Shown here: positions 50,552 to 61,051 of the stretch, one piece after another | Numbering within the stretch: position 1 is the stretch's first letter | Layout: the number at the start of each line of letters is the position of its first letter | From: Schistosoma haematobium | Taxonomy: Eukaryota; Platyhelminthes; Trematoda; Strigeidida; Schistosomatidae | Reading direction: 5' to 3' | NCBI RefSeq assembly: GCF_000699445.3 | Contig: NC_067198.1 | Coordinates: 27,043,536 to 27,107,535 of the forward strand | Length of the DNA: 64,000 bases | Made by a program: the position numbers and the translations under genes | Notes under the pieces: model-generated | Told to the model about the DNA's origin: nothing | The model's input: the letters and a program-made list of their open reading frames with translations, nothing else | Databases searched by the model: none

Positions 50552-50580
50552 GGTACCTCCTGGAAAGAACAGTAAATTAA
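50552..50580 (-). promoter_or_regulatory. 3' splice acceptor 8 nt before the TOP3B start codon
   Basis: On the minus strand a pyrimidine-rich run ends TGTTCTTTCCAG, followed by GAGGTACC and then ATG at 50551. This strong acceptor directly before the start codon fits either spliced-leader trans-splicing, known in schistosomes, or a 5' UTR intron. Confidence 0.6.
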
Positions 50581-50729
50581 AGTCACTCAGCCATACGTAA
50601 CTTGCAATCTGGCACCCATGTACACAGTTTAGGTTACACCATCCCATTAGTACATAGAGATGAAACTGTTAGGACAAATCCTAGAGTAGTATAGGTAGTA
50701 TTATCATTATTTATTTATTTTAACACATA

Positions 50730-51370
50730 GATATTGGCACAAGGAGGCACCAAATACATACGCGCCAAACAAATCTCATTTGATTTGTGTGAGGGCTGTG
50801 ATACTGCCCGGGTGCCCAAACCGAAGCAGGTGGTTTTCTTAGAGGGCCACTCCCCGAGCCTTCGACCTAAAGGTCTGATCCACAAGGCAGTGGAGCATCG
50901 TAAGGGGATGCAGTCCCATGGTAGCCGGTGACCAACAATTGGTTCATACGCCGTTTGTTCCTTCAGGATACTGGAGCCCATGTGCACCATTGGTCTGGAA
51001 TCCGGCTAAAGCGCCGGACATCCGCTTTTCGTCTTCTTTTTTTCGTAAACAACAGTAATGCCACGAGAAGGCAGTGAGTAGGACTTCCCTGGCGGAGGCT
51101 GTATACGCGTGGCCATGTGAATGCATTTCGAGAGGGAGAGAGGACTTTCCTCACTCTCGGCCGTACTAAGGCATCATTAGTGATGAAGGAAAGGGTTAGG
51201 CAACCAGAATACAATCCAAGAAAAAAATTTCAAATTGGTGAAACAAAAAATTATAAGGACTTCAGAAGCTTAGAATTTGAAGGAAGAGAAATAATGGATG
51301 AACCTGCACCATTGCAAACGATTTCGAATCGTCTTCAAGCAACAGATCCACACGCGTAGTTATGGTATGT
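50730..51370 (+). repeat. GC-rich interspersed repeat upstream of TOP3B
   Basis: A markedly GC-richer block (50750-51190) with sharp contrast to its surroundings, followed by a module shared with 17328-17445. Overlapping open frames on both strands have no recognisable motif, so I read it as a dispersed non-autonomous repeat and not a gene. Confidence 0.55.
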
Positions 51371-51720
51371 ATACATTCTCGATCAGTGCTGAGCAGAGCA
51401 ACTAGTCAGTCTTGAAAACTAGACTTGCTAGCTCACGAAAATGGGAAATACCCGTTTATAACTACGGACTTGATTACACAACGAATTCAGAGCCCTTAAT
51501 ATAATTAAATTTTCGCTGTTTAGCATGATTTTAAACACTTGCTAAAACCTAAGTTCCGTATATGACTTGATAAGTTGGCATATTCTAGTAGACCCGTAAA
51601 TTAACATACATACGTACATTAACACAATACTTCTTTTAAGTTCCGTGTCGAATTCTAAAAAGTTCTAACCGTCAGTGTATTTCTGAATTCTAATATCCCG
51701 AACCCACATCTTACCCCCCA

Positions 51721-51931
51721 AGCTCCCAACTTTGGGGAAATTTCGGGGTTTTTGTGCCATTTCGCCAAAGCCTCCCCAAAATGGGACAAATTTTCCCCAA
51801 AATTGGGAGCTCTGGTTTATCCGTTTTGAGGAGGCCGCTATAGAAAATCTTGGGGAAATGACACAAAAACCCTAAAATGTTTCGATTTTACCCAATATTT
51901 CCCTAGAACTCTCTATACGCGTGTATAGAGA
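51721..51931. repeat. Imperfect inverted repeats / hairpins
   Basis: AGCTCCCAA (51721-51729) with a GGGGAAA block faces TTTTCCCC and TTGGGAGCT (ending 51811), forming an imperfect stem around an approximately 50-nt loop. A second near-palindrome is at 51910-51931, TCTCTATAC / GTATAGAGA around GCGT. This may be an end or foldback of a mobile element; unassigned. Confidence 0.6.
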
Positions 51932-52014
51932 AAACTATGCACCAAATATTACGAGGACGACGAGATTTTTATTCAGTTTCAGTTTGGGAAGGACAGGAGG
52001 CTTGATGGCCTGTG

Positions 52015-52503
52015 TTAGTCCTGACAATGCTGGTCTCTCAGTTGATCCAACTTTCTTTTGAAAGAGTCGACGGATGGAGCCTCAACCACGTGCTGAGGTA
52101 ATGAATTCCACTCGTTGATGATTCGATGGGAAAGTCGATAGTCAGCTGACAAGTAATTTGTTCTGGGCTTGTGAACTTTTTTGGAGTGTCCTCGTAAATT
52201 CTCTGTTTTGGGAGACAAGAAAAATGAGGGCATATCAGGTGCAAATTTATCACTAAGCAATTTGAAAACTGTAATCAAGTCGCCTCTAGTTCTACGATAT
52301 GACAACGGGAAAAGGTTTAGCTTGGCCAGTCGAGCATCGTACGGAAGCTTCGTTATTCCGTGAATCAGTTTAGTTGCTTTTCTCTGAACCTTTTCCAGAA
52401 GCTCACTGTTCGAAGCTATCACCCTTACTTCGTATCGTTCTCTATATCTTGACATTGTCAGCATATAGCAAGACCGATGATGATAAGAGACGAGGAAGGT
52501 CAT
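52015..52503 (-). pseudogene. CR1-like C-terminal RT region
   Basis: An open stretch of 162 codons. It includes the position of the catalytic box in another frame at its upstream end, then VIASNSELLEKVQRKATKLI, LNLFPLSYRRTRGDLITVFK and SADYRLSHRIINEWNSLP, ending at TAA (52017-52015). This is the usual C-terminal end of CR1-type ORF2; it is a remnant, since the upstream RT is damaged. Confidence 0.8.
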
Positions 52504-52820
52504 TTACATACAAGAGGAATAGCACTGGCTCCAAAACTGTACCCTGGGGCACTCCACTAAGCACAGTTCCCCAGCTAGATAACTTTGAGTTCACCCGTAC
52601 TCTTTGTTGACGCCCAACTAAGAAGTCTTTTATTCACATTAATAGATTGCCTCCAATCCCGACATTTCTTAACTTATATAACAGCCGGTTGTGCGGAACT
52701 TTGTCAAAAGCTTTGCTGAAATCAATGAAGGCTACGTCTACAGGTAACTTTTGGTCCTTAGGAGTGCACCAACTTTCACGAGCCACTAATAAGTTAGTGA
52801 GACAAGAGTAACCTATTCTG

Positions 52821-53603
52821 GGTGAAACTCTACTTTATGGACGACCTTTGAACGAATTTTTAAGTGACCTTGAGGACATTAGCCAATCAGAAGAGAGTTA
52901 GTATGAAGTGAAAATATATAATGAAAAAGGGATGAATTACAATGGATATTCTTCTTTTACATTATTTAAGAACTTGTTGAGGTTTGATATAGGTTCAGAA
53001 GTTTTGAAATCATAGTGCATGCGGTATAAGAACTCGTCCATATGACTCCATGATAATCGTCCTCTGGAGCCGTGGTAGGGTCTTAAAAAATACTTCAGCC
53101 TAGACCACATGCCCTCAATGTTGTTTGTATGGGCCCCCCGTCGTTGGATCAAAGAAATGACGTTTGTGCACCACCACATGATGCACAAAACCAAGTCTCG
53201 AGAGGCATCTATACGCTTTCCAATCATCGGTATAGCCGCAGCTAATGTTACTGGAGACTTTATGATCCAATTTGCAACGATTATCATGGTTTGTCTTAGC
53301 CTTAGCCGTGACCGGGCAAAAAAAGTGCCAGTTCGAGCAGATTTTTTTCTACAACATATAGTACAACGAAATACAATGTCATCGCGACAGTCTGCACACC
53401 GTGCTGCGGTCATTTAATTGCCGCAGTCACAGACACAGGAACTTCTTAATAGTCCCATCTGCTGTAGTCTCTCAACGATCACCTATTCTCTAAAATCTGC
53501 CGTAAAGCGATCGAATGTGAGCATCTCGCACTGAACTTAGCGCCGTGACCTTGAAATTCCCTAAACGCTTCTGATTGGCTCGTCCATAAATTAGAGTCCT
53601 ACC
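52821..53603 (-). mobile_element. Merlin-type DNA transposon, internally deleted, nested in the CR1 element
   Basis: 783 bp with terminal inverted repeats starting GG and sharing CTCTANTTTATGGACGA (20 of 24 bases agree at the two ends). It is flanked by 8-bp direct repeats CTATTCTG at 52813-52820 and 53604-53611, the target-site duplication length of Merlin. Removing the element and one repeat restores the CR1 reading HGFRIGYSC. Confidence 0.92.
52937..53484 (-). pseudogene. Merlin transposase remnant
   Basis: Minus-strand reading: IVERLQQMGLLRSS, paired cysteines, an in-frame TAA, then CTICCRKKSARTGTFFARSR, a conserved Merlin N-terminal signature. It continues into NWIIKSPVTLAAA. The protein then jumps to TDDWKAYRCLSRLGF, a sign that the middle of the catalytic domain, including the first Asp, has been deleted. 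A one-base shift in a G run near 53140-53147 moves the frame to GAHTNNIEGMWSRLK and the end. It cannot be active; the inverted repeats could still be mobilised in trans. Confidence 0.85.
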
Positions 53604-54040
53604 CTATTCTGAAACCGTGCTGCTTCTCCGAAAGGATCCGGTTTTCATCGAGGTACTTAAACAGCTCCTTCCAAATAATCTTTTCTAAGATTTTAACAAC
53701 CACACTAGTTAGGCTAACGGGGCGGTAGTTCTCAGGTTTGTGTTTCGTACCTGTTTCGAATACAGGACTTACTGTGGCGTTTTTCCAGTCTTTTGGTAAA
53801 CGATCCTGCGTTACGGACAGGTTAAAGCATATACTTAAAGGGTTCGCAACGAAGTTAGATAATTCCTTCAGTAGCCTAGGATGCAATTCATCGGGCCCCG
53901 TGGATTTACCTATGTCAAGCTTATTTAGTAGACCAAAGATATCGAGTTCTTTAATGGTCACGCTACCCAGTGTATGTGTGGTGGGATCTGTACGCACTGA
54001 CGGGAAGGGTGCATCTATCATACAGTGAAAGCAAACTCTG

Positions 54041-54962
54041 GAATTTATGACCAGTCTGGAAACGGCATGATTACACTTACAAGTTTAATTACATTTAGTC
54101 ACAACTGCTAGTGTAACGGACAACTCAAGAAGCGCACCACTTATAACCTTTGTTCTTCAATTAGCAATTTCCAGATGACAGAATTGTAAGTTGATGGACC
54201 TTATAATTCCATTCAACATGTACCTCACTCGTAGTCCAACGACTCTCAAGGTCCATATAAATAACCCCCAACGATTAATTGATCATCCACTCTACACGGG
54301 CTTTAGATTTTCTTTTGACTTGTGTAAAGGCTTTATAAGTTTATTGCACTTATAGGGGTAGTTAACGTAGACTTATTTCATTATAACTTTGTCATTATTT
54401 TCGGAATTTTCAAATTTTTGTCCACCACTCTCACGTTTATTTTTTCTCCATACTTTTTCATATGATGTATTCACCTAATGATCTTAGTGACTTCGAGAGT
54501 CATTTTTCAAAGGCTTCCTCTGAATTATCTCAAATATCTGAAGCCACAATAACTTTAGAGATTGCCATTTTGGAATTCAGACTTTCAGTATGCGGAGTAA
54601 ACAACTCAAAAATCTGGTATGCACGGGTAGAAGTCTTGTTTCGGTCTCGATGACTCCAGTGGTTTGTTGGAATGGATATCAGGAACTACGTACTCTCAAC
54701 TAGAGCCTCTAAGTGTTGATCTGTCCAAGAACAGTTTTCCACACTCAATTTCAGTGTTTTGGAAGTTAACCCATATCACTGAAACAAAAGCTGGAAGGAC
54801 CGATGAAATGCATTACAACATCAAATTCCATTTCTACTAACATAAATTTGGCTCGCTAATCTTCCTTCACAAACACCAAAAAACGCATATTTAGTGCTTA
54901 CTGGAAATAAAGAAAAATCAGAGGTTCCTATCAATAAGATCGTGCCTGATCGATAACGCAAG
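54041..54962. other. No recognisable gene between the CR1 and gypsy elements
   Basis: AT-rich, short open frames only (the longest 63 codons). No repeat recognised. Confidence 0.4.
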
Positions 54963-56081
54963 TGACAATTGAAGATGCTGATAGGGTGTCAATCATGATG
55001 ACTGCACTCTATACCATTAAACACCCATTCTCTAGTCGAAAAGATTCACGACAAAATCCTCACATGTTAGATCGAATGTCATGAAATTGAATTTGAAGTT
55101 ATTCTCAGTGAGGTACCGTTACTAACTGAAAGAAATTCATGTCTCTGCCGTAATTTGAAGAACTGTCCAACCATTAAAAATCATCTTTAACATGCTTCAT
55201 TGACGTAGGAATAAGTGCACCTATAACTCAGTCATCAACCGCTCGCTTAATAAAATGTCTAGCAGTCGCTGCATAATCTAGTTACAAGAACATATTAGAC
55301 AAAACAAGTCGTCACTCGACCTCTGTCAATCCTTCACGTTCACCTGAAACACTGAAAAAATATCCGCGTTCATGGGAAAACACTCTTTTGATTCATTGAC
55401 AGATCTGCACTGTCTTGGATTTTATCCATTATTCTTCCTCACTTTAATTAATTTCACTTATATTTGTGTAAATCACTAATGTAAGATCACTGTTCCGATG
55501 ACCAGGCTCTACTAAAGTTGAACAGAGGTGGTTTAACCTCTTAAATTACGTTGAATATGTGATGGGCCGGACAATATATAAACGCAAAAAGTATTAACAA
55601 AGTTAATAAAGATCAATAGAAATGTTAATATATATAAGTTAAGTATTATAAATACAACAGAAAGTTGGGACTTTACTTAAGTTCACCAAATTGATGCGTG
55701 TTCGGCTTTGGTCTGGTACTAAGAAAGTACAATTATAAATGCTTGGTAATTCCAATCTGGTTGACGAACTCTCCAGTGATATAATCCAACGTAGGATGTG
55801 ATATATTCCAATTACAGTCTATAAACGTAGATAGTATTTGATTTAGACTTCAGTTAACTCAATCACAAAATGAAGATAGAACGAGGAATGTGTGAGTAGT
55901 AGTGTATTTGTTAGCCAGCAAGAGCATGTCATGCTATGTCAGTATCACAACGGAAAGTGTGTTCAGGGTCATTTACTAAAACAACGGGTACAATTATTTA
56001 ATGATAAAATATACAGACAGTGAAAGATTGACAAAATAAATACAAATAATATTAAAAACTATTTACAAAATAAGCTTGTCA
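54963..56081 (-). repeat. 3' long terminal repeat of the gypsy element
   Basis: 1119 bp starting TGACAA and ending TTGTCA, with no difference seen by eye from 59933-61051. Just inside it on the element strand is a purine-rich run with GGGGGGAG (about 56110-56100), a likely polypurine tract. Confidence 0.9.
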
Positions 56082-56584
56082 GGCCTATTTCCACATAGCT
56101 CCCCCCAGAGTGTCCGGAGGTAACACCGGTTATAATAACAAAAAAATGTAAGTATATGATATATACATGTATACAAAAATAAAATTTACAGGTATAACTA
56201 AGAAAATGTGGAGATGAGTATTACATGTACGTTATTGTGTGAAAATAGCAGAGATGTAGCATAGCATAATAAACATACAAAAAAAAATGAAAACACCGTC
56301 ATTTAATGTCTTTTTTAGCTATAAATGATAATAATAATGTGCAAAAATGCTAATGACCCACAAAAAATTGAACTGTTTATTTTTGTGTACAATAAATTAA
56401 TAATTAAATAGAGTCTACTCGTTCATTATAGAAACATAAATTTTTTATAAAAAAATAAATGTGACCAAACGATTAATTGTGGAAAAATGTGATTATATAC
56501 ACTGTGAAAAGAAACAAATTTTTTGGGGGAAATTAGTAGTGTAGGATATCGGTGGATGTTTGCTTTGATTGTTTGTTTATTTTT

Positions 56585-57872
56585 TTAATCGACGAAATGG
56601 ACATATCGCTTAAGTTTTGTTATAAGTCTCCCAGAATGTGTTAAACAAGAGGGTGTAGTGCTAAGTTTTTCATCCTCCCCTTGTTTCGTGGCAATTGCTG
56701 GGAGTGATTGTTTGTTCGCAGTGTTGTCTTCTTTGTCTTGAGGGACTTCGTAGAAAGCTGGTTTTATTCTGTCTATGGAAGTTGTCTCCTTGTTCCCATT
56801 TTCGTCGATAACGAAGTATTTGCTTGTTCGTTTGATTACTTGGTATGGTTCTTCGTACGGTTGCTTCAATTGTTTTTTAACTCCATCAACCGAACGAAAA
56901 CAAACTTGCCTGTTTCTAGGTTTTTGTCAAGTTGCACTCGGTTGTTGTGTTCCCGAGGTGGTGTGGCTTTGATTTTATCCATGGTTTGTCGTGATCGACT
57001 GGCGAAACGGTTTTGGTCTGTTGCTGTTGCTGGATTTGAGTCTACGAGTTGTCCTGGTATTGTGAAACTTGTACCACAGACTAACTTAGCAGCTGTACAC
57101 CCTATGTCTTCTTTGATTGTTGAACGGATACCTAGGAGTACAAGAGGTAGTGCATCACTCCATTTTGATGTGTCGTCTTGTGTCATCAGCGAGCTTTTCA
57201 GTTGTCGGTGAAATCTTTCGACCAAGCCATTAGCTGCTGGGTGAACTCCTAAAAAAGGACAGATTGAAATTGGGGACCACGATCTGTTCTGATTATTGAT
57301 GGTACTCCATAGTTAGATATCCAGCGGTCGAGGAAGACTGAAGCGACTGTTTCTGCCGAAGTGTCTTTTACGGGGCAGGCTATGACCCATCTAGTAAACC
57401 TGTCCACTGCGGTGAGAATGAGGGTGAAAGAATTGGACGGAGGAAATGGCCCAACTAAGTCCAAATAAATATGTTGAAATCGTTTGTCGGGAATAGGGAA
57501 TTCGCCGATCGGGCTGATCGTGTGTTTTTGGATTTTGCTGCGTTGGCACTGTAAGCAGCCACGTGTCCAACGTTTAACATCCGAATTGATTTTTGGCCAA
57601 ACAAAGCGTTCTGTGATAAGCTTTGTGGTAGCTCTGATGCCTGGATGCGACAGTCCATGTAGCTGTTGAAACATTTTTCGTCGACAGGGTTGTGGCACAA
57701 AGGGGCGATTATTACCCGCCGAAGTGTCGCAAAGAATAGATGCAACTAAGAAAGGAATGGGTACAGGTTTAAGATTCAAGTTAGACTTCTCTTTGCGGGC
57801 CTCCAAATCTGCATCGTCTACTTTTAGTTTGGCTAAAGCTTCGGGGCTGATGTTGTGGTTGTGTACCATCAT
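56585..57872 (-). pseudogene. Gypsy integrase and C-terminal GPY-type module
   Basis: 57872-57249 encodes the zinc-binding region ([14 protein letters not shown], then [13 protein letters not shown]) and the catalytic core with the first Asp in IYLDLVGPF and the second in [10 protein letters not shown]. The frame shifts just after FQSVLF. 57225-56866 continues MVERFHRQLKSSL with the catalytic Glu, then a second shift leads into 56869-56585 with KQPYEEPYQVIKR and TSIDRIKPAFYE, a GPY/F-like module. It ends in SGRLITKLKRYVHFVD. All three catalytic residues exist but not in one frame. Confidence 0.85.
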
Positions 57873-57998
57873 GTTGATATCCTTTCTAGATAGAGCGTCT
57901 GCGACAATATTGGAGGAGCCTTTGATGAACTGGATGTCCGTAGTGAATTGAGAAATATAATCTAGTTGTCTGGCTTTCCGTGTGGAATGCTTGTCGTA

Positions 57999-58319
57999 CT
58001 ACGTGTTAAAGGAATAGCAAAGGAGTTGATGATCAGTCATAATAGAGAAATCACGGCCCTGTAGCAGGAAGTTGAAATGTTTTACAGCCAAATACATAGC
58101 CAGAAGTTCACGTTCGAAGGTGCTATAACGCTCTTGAGTTGCCGATAATCGTTTGGAAAAGAACGCTATATGAGTAATCTTATCGTTCACGCACTGCTGT
58201 AATACTGCTCCTACTGCTTTCTGAGAGGCGTCAGTGAAGAGGATGAGGTGCGTTGTCGCGTCGGTGTTTAAGTGCTGTAGCATGTTAGAATTGGATATCA
58301 TCATTTTCGCTTTAGCCAA
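57999..58319 (-). pseudogene. Gypsy RNase H
   Basis: LFTDASQKAVGAVLQQCVND contains the first catalytic Asp. FSKRLSATQERYSTFEREL carries the Glu and FSIMTDHQLLCYSFNT the next Asp. A stop follows FNT. The stretch belongs with the upstream RT, from which it is separated by frameshifts. Confidence 0.85.
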
Positions 58320-59124
58320 AGCCTCTCTGGCCTCGGGCGTTAACGTGAAGGTATTCTCTTTTTTTGGCCTGAGCTGCGGTTTTATCCGTCTTCAGTAAAT
58401 CTGTCAGAGTTTGCAAAATGGCCGCACAGCTAGGGAGAATCCGTCGGTAAAAAATGCATATCCCCAGGAACCGGCGTAATGCCTTTATCGACTTGGGCTC
58501 GGGAAAGTTGTCTGTGGCTTCGACTTCTTCTTCAGGCGGTTTAATTCCTTGGGAATCAATGTGATGTCCCAGGAATTCCAGAGATGAGGCGCCAAATATA
58601 CACTTCGGAGGGGTTGGTTACAACACCATAACTTTTGAAACGTTAGAAAAGCGTGTGTAAGTGCTGAACATGTTCTTCAGTGGAAGAACTAGCGATTAAA
58701 ACGTCGTCGACATAGACAAATACAAGATCTAAACCTCTGGTTACTTCATCCATAAATCTCTGAAAGGTTTGAGCAGCGTTTTTAGTCCGAAAGGCATCCT
58801 CAAGAATTCAAACAAGCCAAAAGGTGTGATTATGACTGTTTTTTCGATATCCTCAGATGCCATCGGTATTTGATGATATGCTCGAACTAGATCTAACTTC
58901 GAAAAGATTTGTTTTCCATGGAGATTTGAAGGACAATCGTGCAGATGAGGGATCAGATACCTGTCTGGGATAGTCTGGTTATTTAAACGTCGATAATCTC
59001 CGCATGGGCGCCAGTCTTGGTCTGTCTTATGAACCATATGCAGTGGCGAGGCCCAAGGACTGTTAGATTGTCTAATTATCCCAAGTTGCATCATGAGTTT
59101 GAATTCTCTCTTAGCGAACTGCAA
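58320..59124 (-). pseudogene. Gypsy reverse transcriptase, frameshifted
   Basis: 59124-58741 reads [54 protein letters not shown] and [14 protein letters not shown]. One A then appears to be missing in the CTAAAAACGCT run (58786-58776), shifting the frame; downstream in another frame come [12 protein letters not shown] residues and the catalytic box FVYVDDVLI (about 58725-58690). The active-site residues survive but the frame is broken. Confidence 0.87.
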
Positions 59125-59294
59125 CTTGTTTGTAGGGAGTTTTCTCGCCCCAGCGCGAATGGGTGGTCCTGTAGTAGTGATACTGTGTTGAACATGATGT
59201 GTGGAGCGTTCGCTTTGGTAATCAGCTCTGGTTATACTTTCATATCGGTGAAAATGTTATTTTCAGGTCTTATTATTTGGACTCCATGAATTTC

Positions 59295-59681
59295 TTAATT
59301 GGAGATAGTTGTGCCGCTGACCTGTAAGCTTGTGTTCTTGTCAATTAGTTTCTTTTTCCCCATATCTACCAGTAGGTTGTAAGCACCGAGAAAGTCAGCC
59401 CCGGGAATGGGTTGTTTGATTTCAGCTACGATGAAAACCCATGTGAAACGTCTGCGGAGACCGAGATCTAAAATAAGTGATTGCTCGCCATAAGTTTTAA
59501 TGACTGTGTTATTGGCTGCGACTAGAGAAAATTTAGTACTCTGAGAGTGCTGTCGTTGAGAGAGGTGTAATGGGACAATGCTGATTTCGACTCCTGTACC
59601 GACCAAGAAATCTGAACCCGAAATTCGATCTCTGACGTGAAACAGACGGCTCGGGTAGTGGCCAGAAACAGGCGCCGCCAT
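59295..59681 (-). pseudogene. Gypsy protease with altered active site
   Basis: RDRISGSDFLVGTGVEISIV: the position that should be the catalytic Asp of the DTG triad is Gly (codon GGT). GADFLGAYNLLVDMGKKKLI further along is the usual retropepsin C-terminal signature. The protease is expected to be inactive. Confidence 0.85.
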
Positions 59682-59682
59682 C

Positions 59683-59932
59683 CCTGTCTGGCCGGACCGT
59701 TTCCCTGATTCTCTGTGTCAACCGCAGAAAATGTGCACGGTCGTCTGCAACGCCGTGCTCTGGTGCAGTATTTTTGGTGGTACCAACAAACTTCAGATGT
59801 TCTCTTCGGTGAACGAGACCGTTGTCCGGAAAAAGACCTTCTTTGGAGGGGGATCTCGATTGTCTAGCTTGGATGGTTGCTATGGTCGATTGCAGTGACG
59901 CCAGCTGTCTCGTTAATTGCGTTAACTGCTTT
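59683..59932 (-). pseudogene. Gypsy gag C-terminal remnant
   Basis: Starts directly at the edge of the LTR without leader or start codon. One frame gives TRQLASLQSTIATIQARQS, another gives CWYHQKYCTRARRCRRPC, a Cys/His box as in CsRn1-type Gag. So the N-terminal majority of gag is missing and at least one shift is present. Confidence 0.7.
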
Positions 59933-61051
59933 TGACAATTGAAGATGCTGATAGGGTGTCAATCATGATGACTGCACTCTATACCATTAAACACCCATTC
60001 TCTAGTCGAAAAGATTCACGACAAAATCCTCACATGTTAGATCGAATGTCATGAAATTGAATTTGAAGTTATTCTCAGTGAGGTACCGTTACTAACTGAA
60101 AGAAATTCATGTCTCTGCCGTAATTTGAAGAACTGTCCAACCATTAAAAATCATCTTTAACATGCTTCATTGACGTAGGAATAAGTGCACCTATAACTCA
60201 GTCATCAACCGCTCGCTTAATAAAATGTCTAGCAGTCGCTGCATAATCTAGTTACAAGAACATATTAGACAAAACAAGTCGTCACTCGACCTCTGTCAAT
60301 CCTTCACGTTCACCTGAAACACTGAAAAAATATCCGCGTTCATGGGAAAACACTCTTTTGATTCATTGACAGATCTGCACTGTCTTGGATTTTATCCATT
60401 ATTCTTCCTCACTTTAATTAATTTCACTTATATTTGTGTAAATCACTAATGTAAGATCACTGTTCCGATGACCAGGCTCTACTAAAGTTGAACAGAGGTG
60501 GTTTAACCTCTTAAATTACGTTGAATATGTGATGGGCCGGACAATATATAAACGCAAAAAGTATTAACAAAGTTAATAAAGATCAATAGAAATGTTAATA
60601 TATATAAGTTAAGTATTATAAATACAACAGAAAGTTGGGACTTTACTTAAGTTCACCAAATTGATGCGTGTTCGGCTTTGGTCTGGTACTAAGAAAGTAC
60701 AATTATAAATGCTTGGTAATTCCAATCTGGTTGACGAACTCTCCAGTGATATAATCCAACGTAGGATGTGATATATTCCAATTACAGTCTATAAACGTAG
60801 ATAGTATTTGATTTAGACTTCAGTTAACTCAATCACAAAATGAAGATAGAACGAGGAATGTGTGAGTAGTAGTGTATTTGTTAGCCAGCAAGAGCATGTC
60901 ATGCTATGTCAGTATCACAACGGAAAGTGTGTTCAGGGTCATTTACTAAAACAACGGGTACAATTATTTAATGATAAAATATACAGACAGTGAAAGATTG
61001 ACAAAATAAATACAAATAATATTAAAAACTATTTACAAAATAAGCTTGTCA
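59933..61051 (-). repeat. 5' long terminal repeat of the gypsy element
   Basis: 1119 bp, same length and apparently the same sequence as 54963-56081, ends TG...CA. Its inner edge abuts gag coding sequence; no primer-binding site is present. Confidence 0.9.

Larger units (their letters stand above)
52010..54040 (-). mobile_element. CR1-like non-LTR retrotransposon, split by a Merlin insertion
   Basis: Two parts on either side of the Merlin element: 54021-53612 (STGPDELHPRLLKELSN, DWKNATVSPVFETGTKHKP, ENYRPVSLTSVVVKILEK, SEKQHGFR) and 52812-52015 (LTNLLVARESW, VAFIDFSKAFDKVPHNRLL, SSWGTVLSGVPQGTVLEPVL, then the C-terminal domain with VQRKATKLIHGI and INEWNSLPQHVVEA). Across the insertion the text joins in frame at FRIG/YSCLTN. 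It is defective: the catalytic box reads YADN, and TGA replaces the Trp expected before IKDFL. The 5' part of the element, including endonuclease, is not seen. Confidence 0.85.
54963..61051 (-). mobile_element. Ty3/gypsy LTR retrotransposon, defective
   Basis: Minus-strand order: LTR (61051-59933), gag remnant, protease, RT, RNase H, integrase with a GPY-type end, LTR (56081-54963). This order (integrase last) is that of Ty3/gypsy. The gag C-terminal Cys/His box reading CWYHQKYCTRARRCRRPC suggests the CsRn1/Boudicca group, which is an inference. Most of gag and the primer-binding region are gone. The flanking bases of the two LTRs (GCAAG and GTTCT on the plus strand) are not a target-site duplication. 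Confidence 0.9.

Noticed and set aside
51117..51359. 80-codon plus-strand frame in the GC-rich repeat as a gene
   Set aside because: Part of it recurs with disrupted frame at 17.3 kb, so it is repeat sequence, not a conserved protein.
56708..57211. 167-codon plus-strand frame across the gypsy integrase
   Set aside because: Antisense shadow of the integrase coding region; composition follows the minus-strand codons.
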